Below are positions 10,550 through 20,898 of a DNA stretch of 64,000 bases, piece by piece (the stretch's first letter is position 1; each line of letters begins with the position of its first letter). The notes beneath the pieces were generated by a model that worked only from the letters and a program-made list of their open reading frames with translations, did not search any database and was not told where the DNA came from. The DNA lies in the NCBI GenBank assembly GCA_034521575.1, contig JAXHMJ010000005.1, positions 372,001 to 436,000 on the forward strand. The letters run 5' to 3'. The position numbers and the translations under genes were made by a program. The DNA comes from a candidate division KSB1 bacterium (lineage in GTDB: Bacteria > Zhuqueibacterota > Zhuqueibacteria > Residuimicrobiales > Krinioviventaceae).

Positions 10550-11199
10550 GTTTTTGTCCCAATCTCATTTTTGATGGTTTTGAGAATACTGTCCATGGAA
10601 TCACGGTTTTCTTCAAAATCATAAGAGTCTGCATTAATCACCAGCACATTAAAATCGTTTTCGATCCGGGCGATCCATTTGTTATAAGCGTCATTCAGTT
10701 CATAAAGATATTCTGTAGAAATATTGCGTTCATAGTCCCGGCCGCGCTTGCGGATTCGGGTGGTCAGTGTCCAGACCGACGCTTTCAGGTAAATGATCAA
10801 ATCCGGTTTGCGTAAAAAATCCGTCATGGATGAAAACAGCTCGAGATAATTCGAATAATCACGGTCCGTCATATTGCCATTCTTATGCAGAATAGCGGCA
10901 AAAATCTCTGCGTCTTCATAGATTGTCCTGTCCTGCACACAGGGACGCGGCGACAGGATCATTCTGCGGTGATCGTTAAAGCGCTGCGACAAAAAATAAA
11001 CCTGCAGATGAAATGACCATCTCTGCATATCACTATAAAAATCTTGCAAATACGGGTTTTTAATCACTTTTTCATAATAGGGTTCAAAACCGAATTCCTG
11101 ACTAATACGCCGCGTCAGCGTGGTTTTTCCAACACCAATATTCCCCGCCACCGCGGCGAAAAAGGAACTGGATTGATTGTCCAAAGAATTAGCTGTCAT
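10528..11199 (-). CDS. deoxynucleoside kinase (dCK/dGK family)
   Basis: 223 residues. It salvages deoxynucleosides by phosphorylating them with NTP. The P-loop GNIGVGKTT lies near residue 20, the substrate/base region includes QDRTIYEDAEIFA (DRS-like motif), and a LID Arg cluster is seen in RIRKRGRDYE. The length fits bacterial dAK/dGK enzymes; the preferred base cannot be read from sequence. It lies 3 bases downstream of the TPR-protein stop and overlaps the SAM hydrolase, so adenosine release and nucleoside phosphorylation are encoded side by side. Confidence 0.88.
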   Translation of the reverse strand: MTANSLDNQSSSFFAAVAGNIGVGKTTLTRRISQEFGFEPYYEKVIKNPYLQDFYSDMQRWSFHLQVYFLSQRFNDHRRMILSPRPCVQDRTIYEDAEIFAAILHKNGNMTDRDYSNYLELFSSMTDFLRKPDLIIYLKASVWTLTTRIRKRGRDYERNISTEYLYELNDAYNKWIARIENDFNVLVINADSYDFEENRDSMDSILKTIKNEIGTKTCQVLGL

Positions 11200-11201
11200 A
11201 T

Positions 11202-13716
11202 TTAATTTTCGCTTCCATACTCTACATCCGGGTCATATAGTCCATTATTATCTGTTATTCTAAAGTAAAAGCCATACTCTTTAGCCAAAGCCTGAACCCG
11301 AACCAGCAACCAGTTATCTCCCTCGCGCAGCGTCACCGGCACAATATACTGATCCGGTGAGGCCTGATCACGAATATTTTTGGTCATTACAAAACGGTCA
11401 TTCAGCCAGACCTTGAGTGTGCCGTTGGTTCCGAATCGCATAAACGTTTTTTTGAACGCTTTGGACTTTATGTTCAGCAAGGCATAGGCGCAGGAATTAA
11501 CAGGGGCCTCTGTGCTTTCTTTCAGGTTCACAAAACCGTCCAGAATACTATCCTCATGCTTTTCCAATGTACCTTTGGCATCCGCTTTTGCTATCCATTC
11601 TTCGATGGGATTATTTTCAGGCCAGAACGTCTGATGCAGGCCCATGGTAATCCTGAACGGCCCGATCACCCGCCAGTCGGATTCCAGCGGCGCACCGACA
11701 CGTTGCAGTTCTTTGCGATACTGCTGATGCTTTCCCAGCTGTTTTTCCCATACACCGAGCGCCACGCCTGTGATAAAATAAAACTCGGAAAAGTTCTGCT
11801 CAGCCGAATGTTTTTGCCAGTCTTTGAAAAAAGAACGTTTTACATAATCGCGTTCAAACGCAACGGGCAAAGCCTTGAAATAAAACTGCCAAAAATCATC
11901 CCACTGAACCGAATTGCTGTAATTAAAGGACATCTGGTCCGGCATCGACTCGGACATTTTTCCGCTATCCTGCGGTTTTTGCCTGTTTAATACCTTGAGA
12001 ACCCAGTGATAATAAGACGCCGGCAGCAGCAGATAGTCGTCCTTTTGCTGCTCAACAAACTGCTGCATCAGAAGAGCCAGAGGTTCATAGTGGCTTTGCA
12101 GCAGCAGACCCAGATATACGGATTGAAATAATCTCTGAAAATCCTGAAAGTTTTTCAACCGCTTTTCAAGTTTTCGTATCTCGTTGTCAAGCTGTTCAAA
12201 CAGTTTGGGATTATGGGGATCAAGATAGTAGAGTGCGATCAGCGGCTGCAGATTCTGATCATTCTGATCCACCAGAGTTTCCAGATATTTTACAGCGCCC
12301 TCCACATCCTGTTCACTCACTTTGATGAGGGCCCGGTTAAACATAAGCTTTTGCTGATAACCATCGTCATCAAATTTGTCAACATACTGGTTGAGAATTC
12401 GTTCCGCCTTGTTGGTTTTATTCAGATCAACATAGGCGCGTATCAGATGGTCGACAGCCGGGAAAAAGTCGGGATTTTTTTCCAGAGCAATTTTGAACTG
12501 CTCAACAGCCGGTTCAATTTCTCCCTGACGCCATAAAACCTCGCCATAGCTGTCATAAGGATTGGCATCTTTAGGGGCCAGGTCAATATAGGTTTCGAGA
12601 ACATTGTAGGCCTTTTTCAGTTCACCGATGGCGGCATAAGAATAAGCCAGCTGGTTGTGCGCCAGTTTATGGTTGGGATTGATTTGGATCGCTCTTTCAT
12701 AAGAACGGATGGCTTTATCGTAATCACGTCCCACCCCGAAATAATAAGAGCCCAGCTCATAATGAGCGCGTACATCCTTGGGATAAAGATGTGTCAATTC
12801 TTCGTAAATTGAAATGGCTTTGATAAAATTTCCACGGTTGAGATTATAATGGGCTCTGATGTAAAGGCTCTCCCGCTCTGTGGTCTTTTCAATATACTCA
12901 ATGGCTTTGTCTATGGGTGATGAACGCATATCATTCGTTTCAAATCCCAGCTCCGCCAGCTGCAGATACGCGGAAGCAAACGTGGTATCCAGCTCAACCG
13001 CGCGTTTGAAATGCCGCCGCGCCGCGGCATGGTTCAGACGTTCGCGCTCTTTGATTCCGAGCGTGTATTGTTCATAAGCCTCAATGGATGATGTGGTCAC
13101 ATCCACCAGCCGGCGGTCTGAACCGGGCATATCCTGCGCATTGACCTCAAGACCGATGCGCAGCTGTTTTGATATCCGATCAACCATAAGCAGCACATGT
13201 TCAAGTTTAGCGCTGTTTTCCCGGATCGTCTGCAAAAGCCGACCGTTTTTAGCATTTAATAACTTGACCTGGCATAAAAGAGAATCTTTTACAAATTTAA
13301 AAGAGCCGAAAATGTACATTTCTGCATTCAACTGACGGGCGATCTTTAATCCGACAGCGGAATCAACCCCGGTTTCGCCATTCAGGGAACGCAATGCAGA
13401 TTCCGCCTGCGATGATAGAGACACATCCAGCTGCCGGGACTGGGAGAGATCTGAAATCAGCATTTCCATAATTCCTTTTTCCAGCCAGTCCAGTTCTGCA
13501 TCGCCGGTTTGGTTATTGAAGGAGAGAATGATAATGTTTTTCTTTACGTTCCCCTGAACTTCAATGGTTTCTATATCCTGTTCTTCGAAAAAGATCCCCG
13601 GCATCCGATGTCAGTTTAATTTTACGGTTCTCATCTTTTTGACAGCGGAATCCCGCAGTTGAGAAAATTAGGCTGATCAGCAGTAAAACTGTTGCGCTAA
13701 AATACAATCTTTTCAT
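11202..13716 (-). CDS. TPR-repeat protein with TolB/FlgO-like N-terminal domain (one frameshift)
   Basis: About 835 residues. The first ~40 (MKRLYFSATVLLLISLIFST, then a Cys) look like an export signal. A domain follows with IILSFNNQTGDAELDWLEKG and a stretch typical of adenylate-cyclase-associated or FlgO/TolB-like modules. Next come at least eight TPRs (for example AHYELGSYYFGVGRDYDKAI and AHNQLAYSYAAIGELKKAYN) and a C-terminal beta domain. The main frame starts at 13604; one indel at the GGGG run near 13600 joins it to the signal peptide at 13716, two bases after the phosphatase stop. It is probably an envelope protein co-transcribed with the regulatory cluster. Confidence 0.7.
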
Positions 13717-13718
13717 AA

Positions 13719-15702
13719 TCATGCTCGTGTTAATTTTGCCATCACCATAGTGATATCATCATGCTGTGCGGCATCACCGGTAAATATTTTAATTTCTTTC
13801 ATGAGTTCGGTTTGTAGCTCATAAATTGATTCTGAATTCCAGTTTTTTAAAAAATTATAAAGTTTTTCTTCACTGTATTCCTGATACTGTTCGTTCATTG
13901 CCTCGGACAAACCATCTGTATAAAAAAACAGAATATCATTTGGATTGATTCTAACGGTTTGTTCCTCGGTTTTTTCGTAAAAGATCGTGTCATTGGTCAG
14001 ACCCAATCCGATACCCGGCGGAATATATACATCGGGGTTATTATCGGAATCATAGCGTTGGACCACCAAAGCATTGTGTCCGGCGCGCACAAATGTAAAT
14101 TCTCCTGTACGTGTATTCAAGATACCGTAAATCATGGTCACGAAAATGCGTTTGTCTACTTTCTCAGACAAAAAAGTGTTCAACCGGCATAACACTTTTT
14201 TCGGCGAATCAATCTCCTGGGCCAGAAAGGTCATCATGCCCTTTAATTCCGCCATATAAAAAGCCGCCGAGGTGCCTTTTCCGGTCACATCGGCAATGGC
14301 GATCCCGATTCGATGCTTGTCCAGACTAAAGTAATCGTAATAATCACCGCCCACTTCGTACGCGGACTGGCAGATTGCGTTAAATTCAAGACCGGAAATA
14401 TCCGGAAACGTATCAGGCAGCAGACGTTCCTGAACACTGCGGGCGATTTCAAGTTCGCGTTTGTAACGTTCCTGTTCTTTTAACTCGATAAGGAGCGCGC
14501 TGTTCCGGATTGCCATTGCAGCCTGCTGGGTGAGGGTCTGCAGAAAAGAAATCATATAATCATCGTAATCACTTCCGCTTTTTTGCGCTCCCAGCATCAG
14601 AAAACCGACCGATTCCCCCTGCGAAATAAGAGGCGCCACCAGACTGACCCGGAATTCCACACCCGCATCCTCGAGCCGTTTGCACACATCCAGATAAGCG
14701 GCAGTTGTTTCTATATCATCTGGTTTGAACGGGGTTTGCCGCACCAGACACTGAAGCCGGGATTCATTATTAATTTCCATAACAATGCGTCCATTCATCC
14801 GGCCCGGTGAAATCCAGGCGGAAACCAACAGGGTGCGTTTTTCTTGTTCCCGCAGTAAGAACAGCACACCCTGTGAAGCGGACATGTTGACCACAATTCG
14901 TTCGCGTGACCATCTGTGCCAGTTTTTCATACTCAACCGCAAAAACCAGATCGTGGGTAAAATCTTCGATCGCAGCTTTTTCTTTCATGCGGCGGATCAT
15001 GTAATTAAAAGAACGCGCCAGATGACCGATCTCATCGCGGGACCGGATTTTAATCTTTAAATTGTACTGTCCTTCCGGAACTTTGAACATGGCCTCTGAA
15101 AGACTGTTCAGGGGCTTTACAATTCGTCTTGCCATGACAATTGACAGCCCCACTCCCATAATGATGGAACCGATGATCAGGTACAGGTTCAGCATCAACT
15201 GACTGTGCACCCGGTTGTTAAATTCAATCAGCGAAAATCCTACATCCACTTTACCCAGCGATTCACTGCCCCAGCGTATTTCCACCGGGATATGATCAAA
15301 ATCATTCCAGCTTTCCCGCGCCACCTGACCCTGAACCAGCCGGTTGACAATATTTTTCTTTTCCTCACGAATAAGATAGGAACTATCGACATCCAGAGGC
15401 GCTGTATCCAGGGCAAACGCAACGAGTTCACGGGATTCATTATAAATTGCAATATAAACCAGATCTTCCCCGGCATCGGATTCCATAATACTATTGATCC
15501 AGTCCTGGTATACATACCATCCTTCGGTCTCTGCAAGCCGGATCGATGCAATTTGTTTGGCAATGCGTTCCATGTTCTGTTCGAGCTGCGCCCGGTCCCG
15601 TTTCACCTGCTGAACGGTGATAAAATGAAAAACCAGCAGCATAATAATCAGAATGATCAATGTAAACGCAGCTGAAATTTTCAGCCATAATTTATTGAAC
15701 AC
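13719..15702 (-). CDS. membrane sensor HAMP-GAF-SpoIIE (RsbU-type) phosphatase (one frameshift)
   Basis: About 650 residues: membrane segment (TLIILIIMLLVFHF), extracytoplasmic sensor of ~140 residues, second membrane segment, HAMP (RRIVKPLNSLSEAMF), GAF-like region and a C-terminal PP2C phosphatase of the SpoIIE type. Metal-binding motifs VGGDYYDYF, ADVTGKG and HDDIT are present. Such enzymes dephosphorylate STAS anti-anti-sigma proteins. The two halves (14770-15702 and 13719-14942) join near 14895 with one indel. The start is a GTG preceded by GAGG, overlapping nothing but close to the radical SAM gene. It is one of four SpoIIE phosphatases in this cluster. Confidence 0.85.
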
Positions 15703-15709
15703 AACAGCC

Positions 15710-17056
15710 TCACAAGATCGAATTCAATTCTTTCACCCATTCTACCAGCATACGACTGTTTTCATAGCCCGTTGTACGTTTCCAGACAGGAAACAGCGTA
15801 TTATTGGTCAACAACAAATCGGAATCCGGGTTCCACAATCCCATTTTTACCGCTCGTCCGGTTTCCCGGGTGCCGGGAATGGGTGAAAATGAAGCGAGTT
15901 TGACAGTGGCGCCCTGATCATGAACAAATCGGACGCTGTCCCGAACTTCCTGCTCATCCTGACCGGGCAATCCCATCAGCACATAAACACCGATATCCTT
16001 GCGCCGATACCCGGCTTTTTCCAGATTTTCAATGGCCCGAACGCACTGGGCATTGGTCACCTTGGACATTTCCAGTTGACGCTGCGCGTTGGACGTCTCA
16101 AAGCTGAGCCGAACCGTGCACAGACCTGATGCGTAAAATAATTCAGCCAGGTCGGCATCCAAAAGTCCCGGCGTCATGCCATTGGGTGTATGCAGCATCA
16201 GCTCGGGCAGCTCGGCAATCTGACGCAGGACCGGTTTGATCAGTTGATCCGGCTGATACAGAAGGGCGTCATCAAAAAACGCCAGGTGTCTGATTTGCTT
16301 TCGTTCGAGCCAGTGCTGCAATTCGGCGATCACATTGTCCGGCGATCGTCTTCGGTATCCGTTGACGAGTCGGCGCGAGGCACAAAAACTGCAGTTAAAC
16401 GGACAGCCGCGGGACATTTGCATGCTTGTTGAATCTGTTTGTGCATACAATTCAAAAGCGGGAAAACCGAGCTCATCGAGATGCCGGTACGTATAATTCC
16501 GGCCGGCGCCGCCTGTCAGTCGCGCCACCTGCCGCACCGCCTCTTGTTCTCCTTCTCCGGTGATCAGAATATCCGGTTTTACGATACGACGCGCGTGCTC
16601 GGGACACAGGGTGGCATAGATTCCACCCAGAATCACGGGCGCCTGCGGAAAAACCTCACGAACCAGGGTAACCATATCACGAACGGCCGGATACCAATAG
16701 GTCATGAATGAAGTCACCAGCACCACATCCGGCGCCGGCATATGATCGAGATGCTGTCGCACCAGAGCTTTCGGCAAACCGTAACGGCAATAGCGTCTGG
16801 GGATATCGCGCAGCACATCGGGTTTTTTGATCTCCTGCCGGATAAATTTGCCGGTTCCATCGTCCCGGCTGCGCGGTTTGTCCGATGCTGCAAGTTTTGG
16901 ATAATGCCGGTCCAGACAATCCAGCAGCTGCACCTGATAGCCGAGATCACGCAAAATCCCGCCGATCTGAAGCAGCCCTAACGGTTTTGTCCAGAAATCA
17001 TAAGCGGCAAAATCGTAAATCCACGGATTTATTAAAAGAACAGAACCACGTTTCAT
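15710..17056 (-). CDS. B12-binding-type radical SAM protein
   Basis: 448 residues. The N-terminal part (LLINPWIYDFAAYDFWTKPLG onward, with VLLDCLDR and VILGGIYATL) resembles the B12-binding domain seen in BchE/MiaB-like radical SAM enzymes. The cluster-binding CxxxCxxC is in MSRGCPFNCSFCASR. The C-terminal radical SAM barrel contains YVLMGLPGQ. The substrate is unknown. Its place between two SpoIIE phosphatase genes, with 5- and 7-base gaps, is unusual and implies co-expression with the partner-switching system. The frame is intact. Confidence 0.85.
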   Translation of the reverse strand: MKRGSVLLINPWIYDFAAYDFWTKPLGLLQIGGILRDLGYQVQLLDCLDRHYPKLAASDKPRSRDDGTGKFIRQEIKKPDVLRDIPRRYCRYGLPKALVRQHLDHMPAPDVVLVTSFMTYWYPAVRDMVTLVREVFPQAPVILGGIYATLCPEHARRIVKPDILITGEGEQEAVRQVARLTGGAGRNYTYRHLDELGFPAFELYAQTDSTSMQMSRGCPFNCSFCASRRLVNGYRRRSPDNVIAELQHWLERKQIRHLAFFDDALLYQPDQLIKPVLRQIAELPELMLHTPNGMTPGLLDADLAELFYASGLCTVRLSFETSNAQRQLEMSKVTNAQCVRAIENLEKAGYRRKDIGVYVLMGLPGQDEQEVRDSVRFVHDQGATVKLASFSPIPGTRETGRAVKMGLWNPDSDLLLTNNTLFPVWKRTTGYENSRMLVEWVKELNSIL

Positions 17057-17061
17057 ATCAA

Positions 17062-18236
17062 CTACTTTATATTGAACAGCATCAGCATGATATCATCCTT
17101 GTTCTCACCTTTGTTGTAGGTTTTCACTTCCCGTACCACAAGGTGAGCCGCTTCTTTAGCGGATTTGTTTCGATGGTGTACAAGCGCTTTTTTCAGCTGA
17201 TCCAAACCGTAAGGATTTTTTGCTTTATCCTCTGCCTCGATAATCCCATCCGTGTAAAGAGCCAGCGTATCACCGCTTTTAATCTCAACTGTCTGCTGTT
17301 TAAAATGATCAAGGGGCATAGCCTCAAACCCGATGATCACATTTTCAGATTCAAGTTCAGTAAATTTGTCCTGATCGGCCTGATAATGCAGGGTGGCGGG
17401 ATGCGCGCTGCCCGAATATTCGAATGTTTTGCTGTTCAGGCTCAACCCGGACCGAAAACATGGTCAAAAACATGCCGGTCTGTCCGAGAATATCACAAAA
17501 AAAAGAATTGATTGCAAACAATATTTCACGCGGGGAGTGGTTTTCACGCACCAGGCTGCCGATTTCACTGCATATTCGGTTCACCACCAGCGCCGCAGTG
17601 ATGCCGTGACCGGTCACATCCAGTATATTCAAATAAACCTGATTCGCAGATGTATCTTTATAAATCGTGCCAAAATCCCCCCCGATGCGAATCATGGGGA
17701 TATGGCAGATGCCGAAATCAAAAGTTAAATCCGAAAAGCTATCCGGGATCAGACTGGCTTGTATCTTTTTCGCAAACGCCAGATCGCGGTCCAGCATATC
17801 GTGGTATTCGTCGATCTTGCGTTTCTGATATTCCAGTTGACGGTCCATTTCCTGGTCATACAACGCCTTGTTGACATGCAGTAAAAAAGCGTTTGAATTT
17901 ACAGGTTTGGTCAGATAATCGATAGCGCCTCGCGAATGGCCTGTACGGCATTGGCGATATTTCCATGTCCCGTGATAATAAGAACCTGTGGTGTTTTTAT
18001 CCTTTTCTTTTGCCGCGCGCAATACACTCAATCCATCCACTGTATCCAGATGCATATCCGTAATCACCAGATTATAGCGGGTGTCCCGGATCATATTGAG
18101 GGCTTTGGCTCCGGACTCGGCGGAATCAACGTTATAGTCTTCTTTAGCCAGCGCCGCACAAAAAAACTTGCGGTTGCCTGTATTATCTTCAACAATCAGG
18201 ATTCGCTGCGGGCTTTTATTATTCTGTGTGTTTCAT
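17062..18236 (-). CDS. response-regulator receiver + SpoIIE phosphatase (several frameshifts)
   Basis: About 385 residues: receiver domain (ILIVEDN at the start, phosphorylation Asp in LVITDMHLD, Lys in YLTKP), a short helical linker and a PP2C/SpoIIE phosphatase (RIGGDF, LDVTGHG, KDDIMLML). Pieces at 17357-18094 and 17062-17445 must be joined near 17415. Compensating shifts near 17985 and 17940 restore VLIITGHGNIANAVQAIREG. The best start is the ATG at 18236, overlapping the upstream phosphatase, if one A is missing near 18218. A phosphorylation-controlled phosphatase acting on the STAS protein is the likely role. Confidence 0.75.
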
Positions 18237-19989
18237 AATCTCCGGTCTGGCCTGTTAACTTTAAACCTAAGAATGTAATATCATCTGATTGAGGGTAACC
18301 CTGACTAAACTGCTGAATACGCGCGATCATTTGATCAGCCAGTTCACGAACACTGCACCCCTGTTTATACATATCATCGACAAAGGCTTCCAGGCGTTCC
18401 TCTTCAAAAAACTCATCGGACGCAGCTTTGGCCTCGGTAATGCCGTCAGTGAACATTATCAGCATATCATGCGGCTGCAGCGTCAGAGTTACAGATTCAT
18501 AGAGTGCATTCTGCATCATCCCCAGAATCAATCCACCGGTTTCCAGTGTATCGAAGGATCCGTCTTTGTGATACAGATAGGGAAAATTATGTCCGGCGTT
18601 GACATAGGTCAGGATCTTTTCCTGACGGTCGATGAGCGCGTAAAAAAAAGTGATAAATTTATCAAAATTGGTATGCGCATAAATGAGATTATTCAGTCGC
18701 TCAATCAGTTCCGCCACATTATTCTGAGACGGGGCAAGCGCATGCAGGGCGGCATGTAAATTGGACATCAGCAAGGATGCGCCCACACCTTTACCGGATA
18801 CGTCGCCGATGGCCAGGGCAAAAAAGCGCTCATTCAACTCAAGACAGTCAAAGTAATCGCCACCGACCATCAGAGACGGCAGGTTAAATCCATACACATC
18901 AAAATCGGGATAACATGGAAATTCGCGTGGCAGCAGCCGGTTCTGAATATCCCGGGCAATGGCCATCTCCTCTTCCAATCGCTGTTTTTCAACCGTTTCT
19001 TTGAACATTCTCGCATTTTCAAGGGAAATCAGGGCTCGACTGCCCAAAGAACTCAGAAAATTGATATCATCGTCAGAAAACCGGCTCTGGGTCACTCGTT
19101 TGCCCAGAGCCAAAACACCCCGGGTTTCATTCTGTGTCCTCATGGGTACGACAAGATCAATCTGATGTTTGCTCAAATCCTGCCATATTGGCGGTGAATC
19201 CGGCTCAAAAGTCATGACAGGGTCGGTTATTCCTGATAACGCATCCAGTACCGTTTTGCTATTAAAATGCGACCAGGCTTTGGAAGATTCGCTGTATCCT
19301 TTGGACAACTTGACGCTAAACACCCCATCCTGCAACAAATAAATCAGGACTTTATGTACGGCCATCTCGCCCATGATTGTATGCAAAAGAATATTGAGAA
19401 TGCGATGGGTATCGAGGGTGGAATTGAGTTCATTGCCGATTTCAAACAATGTATTCAGCATCTGATTCTTTTTGTCCAGGCCGCGGTTGGCTTTGGCAAG
19501 TTCTTTATACATGAGGGCATTTTCAATAGACGTTGCGGCAATATTGGACAGGATATCCAGGAACTCGAGTTCGCTGGAGGAATAAGGCTGACGGGTCATT
19601 TTATCGCCGAAACAGATAGCGCCGACGAAATTATCGGAGCGGCGCATGGGTACCATCAGGTTGATCTGATGAGTTTTGAATAACTTTTGCAATTCGAGGT
19701 CCTGTTCGTCCAGTTCATCGGTGTAGACCGGGTGATCATATGATTTATGAATTCCAACCGTTTGCTGCAGCAAAGAATCCGGCAGCCCTTTCACAGCCGA
19801 TACCCTGAATTCCGGATCGCGGACAATCATCATACCGCGACCGATCATCATGCGCCCCATGGGTGTATACAAACAACTGTTCAAGATTTGATCCGGATTG
19901 AGAGAAGAGTTCAGCACCTGAGCGAGTTCAAACAGGGAGCGCAGCTCCACGCCCTGATAGTCAATTTTTAGCGGTTGCTGTTCATTCAT
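18196..19989 (-). CDS. GAF-GAF-SpoIIE phosphatase
   Basis: 597 residues, soluble. Two GAF domains (about residues 10-165 and 180-330, the second ending FLSSLGSRALISLENARMF) precede a short coiled coil and a PP2C/SpoIIE domain (VGGDYFDCL, GDVSGKG, SDDIT). GAF domains bind small ligands or partners and probably set phosphatase activity toward the STAS protein. It overlaps the RsbW-like gene by 4 bases (ATGA). The last ~10 residues may be a frameshift tail: one missing A near 18218 would end the protein earlier and open the next gene's frame. Confidence 0.88.
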   Translation of the reverse strand: MNEQQPLKIDYQGVELRSLFELAQVLNSSLNPDQILNSCLYTPMGRMMIGRGMMIVRDPEFRVSAVKGLPDSLLQQTVGIHKSYDHPVYTDELDEQDLELQKLFKTHQINLMVPMRRSDNFVGAICFGDKMTRQPYSSSELEFLDILSNIAATSIENALMYKELAKANRGLDKKNQMLNTLFEIGNELNSTLDTHRILNILLHTIMGEMAVHKVLIYLLQDGVFSVKLSKGYSESSKAWSHFNSKTVLDALSGITDPVMTFEPDSPPIWQDLSKHQIDLVVPMRTQNETRGVLALGKRVTQSRFSDDDINFLSSLGSRALISLENARMFKETVEKQRLEEEMAIARDIQNRLLPREFPCYPDFDVYGFNLPSLMVGGDYFDCLELNERFFALAIGDVSGKGVGASLLMSNLHAALHALAPSQNNVAELIERLNNLIYAHTNFDKFITFFYALIDRQEKILTYVNAGHNFPYLYHKDGSFDTLETGGLILGMMQNALYESVTLTLQPHDMLIMFTDGITEAKAASDEFFEEERLEAFVDDMYKQGCSVRELADQMIARIQQFSQGYPQSDDITFLGLKLTGQTGDYETHRIIKARSES

Positions 19990-20462
19990 GAATGCATATT
20001 TCCCGAGTTTACGACTTGCGAATTTTTCTGATTCAGTAAATACTTTACCATTTTCACCTGATTTTTGACGCCGGGATTGATATTATAATCCACTTCGTCC
20101 ATCAATGTTTTGATCAGATATATACCCAGTCCGCCAACCTTGAGTTCGGCCATATACTCTTTCATATCAGGCATTTTAAGCCCTTTGGGATCAAAACCTT
20201 TGCCGTGATCGGTGACGATTAACGTAAATTTATCCAAATCGACTTTGACCAGCACATCAAGTTGATTTTTCTCGCTTTCAGTATCATAAGCATGCTTGAT
20301 CACATTTGTGCAGGCCTCGTCACACGCAAGTTCGATCTTTTCGATATCCTCTTTTCCAAAGCCCACCATTTGGGCGACTTTGGAGACAAACTCGCGAATG
20401 AGCTCAAGATTATCGGTTCGACTCGGGATTTTCAACTGGTATTCCGCTGTTTTGCTAGCCAT
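19986..20462 (-). CDS. RsbW-like serine kinase / anti-sigma factor (HATPase_c)
   Basis: 158 residues of the GHKL ATPase fold. The N box is IELACDEACTNVIKHAY, G1 is DHGKGFDP and G2 is VGGLGIYLIKTLMDEV. In partner switching such kinases bind a target (often a sigma factor) and phosphorylate a STAS antagonist on Ser. The STAS gene lies 26 bases upstream and phosphatases flank both sides, which supports that role. No sigma factor is encoded within the cluster, so the target is elsewhere or is not a sigma factor. Confidence 0.88.
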   Translation of the reverse strand: MASKTAEYQLKIPSRTDNLELIREFVSKVAQMVGFGKEDIEKIELACDEACTNVIKHAYDTESEKNQLDVLVKVDLDKFTLIVTDHGKGFDPKGLKMPDMKEYMAELKVGGLGIYLIKTLMDEVDYNINPGVKNQVKMVKYLLNQKNSQVVNSGNMHS

Positions 20463-20488
20463 GATAATTACCTTCCATCATTCATGGT

Positions 20489-20881
20489 TCAACTCTTTTG
20501 GGAGCTATTCTGTTTTACGGAAGATTCAGCCTCAGAGTTGCGATATAATTTCACAGCTTCCTCTTCTCCGTCCACAATGTCATAGAGGGATGGAAATCCC
20601 AGCAAATCAAATACGCGAAATATCTTTGAAGGCATACAGCACATCTTGATATCACCCTGATTGGAACGGATCGTCTCTACAAATCCCATAAACACACCCA
20701 GGCCTGCGGAACTGATATAATTCAGGTCCTTGAAATTTACAATCAACTTGTACCGGTCCCGGTCGACAAGTTTCTGGATTTCGCTTTCCAACAAAGGCGC
20801 TGTATGCGCATCCAAAAACCCTTCAAGGTAAAGAATCGATAGTTCATCAACATCTTTACAATTTACATTAAAATTTTCCAT
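20489..20881 (-). CDS. STAS-domain anti-anti-sigma factor (RsbV-like)
   Basis: 130 residues. A STAS domain spans about residues 5-105, with the phosphorylation loop YISSAGLGVFMG holding the Ser that an RsbW-type kinase modifies. A short Ser/Gln-rich tail follows. In the unphosphorylated state it should sequester the downstream kinase; the four phosphatases nearby would regenerate that state. The gene is 17 bases from the upstream phosphatase stop with a GGAGG site, consistent with one operon. Confidence 0.9.
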   Translation of the reverse strand: MENFNVNCKDVDELSILYLEGFLDAHTAPLLESEIQKLVDRDRYKLIVNFKDLNYISSAGLGVFMGFVETIRSNQGDIKMCCMPSKIFRVFDLLGFPSLYDIVDGEEEAVKLYRNSEAESSVKQNSSQKS

Positions 20882-20898
20882 TATTTCCTCCGGAATAG

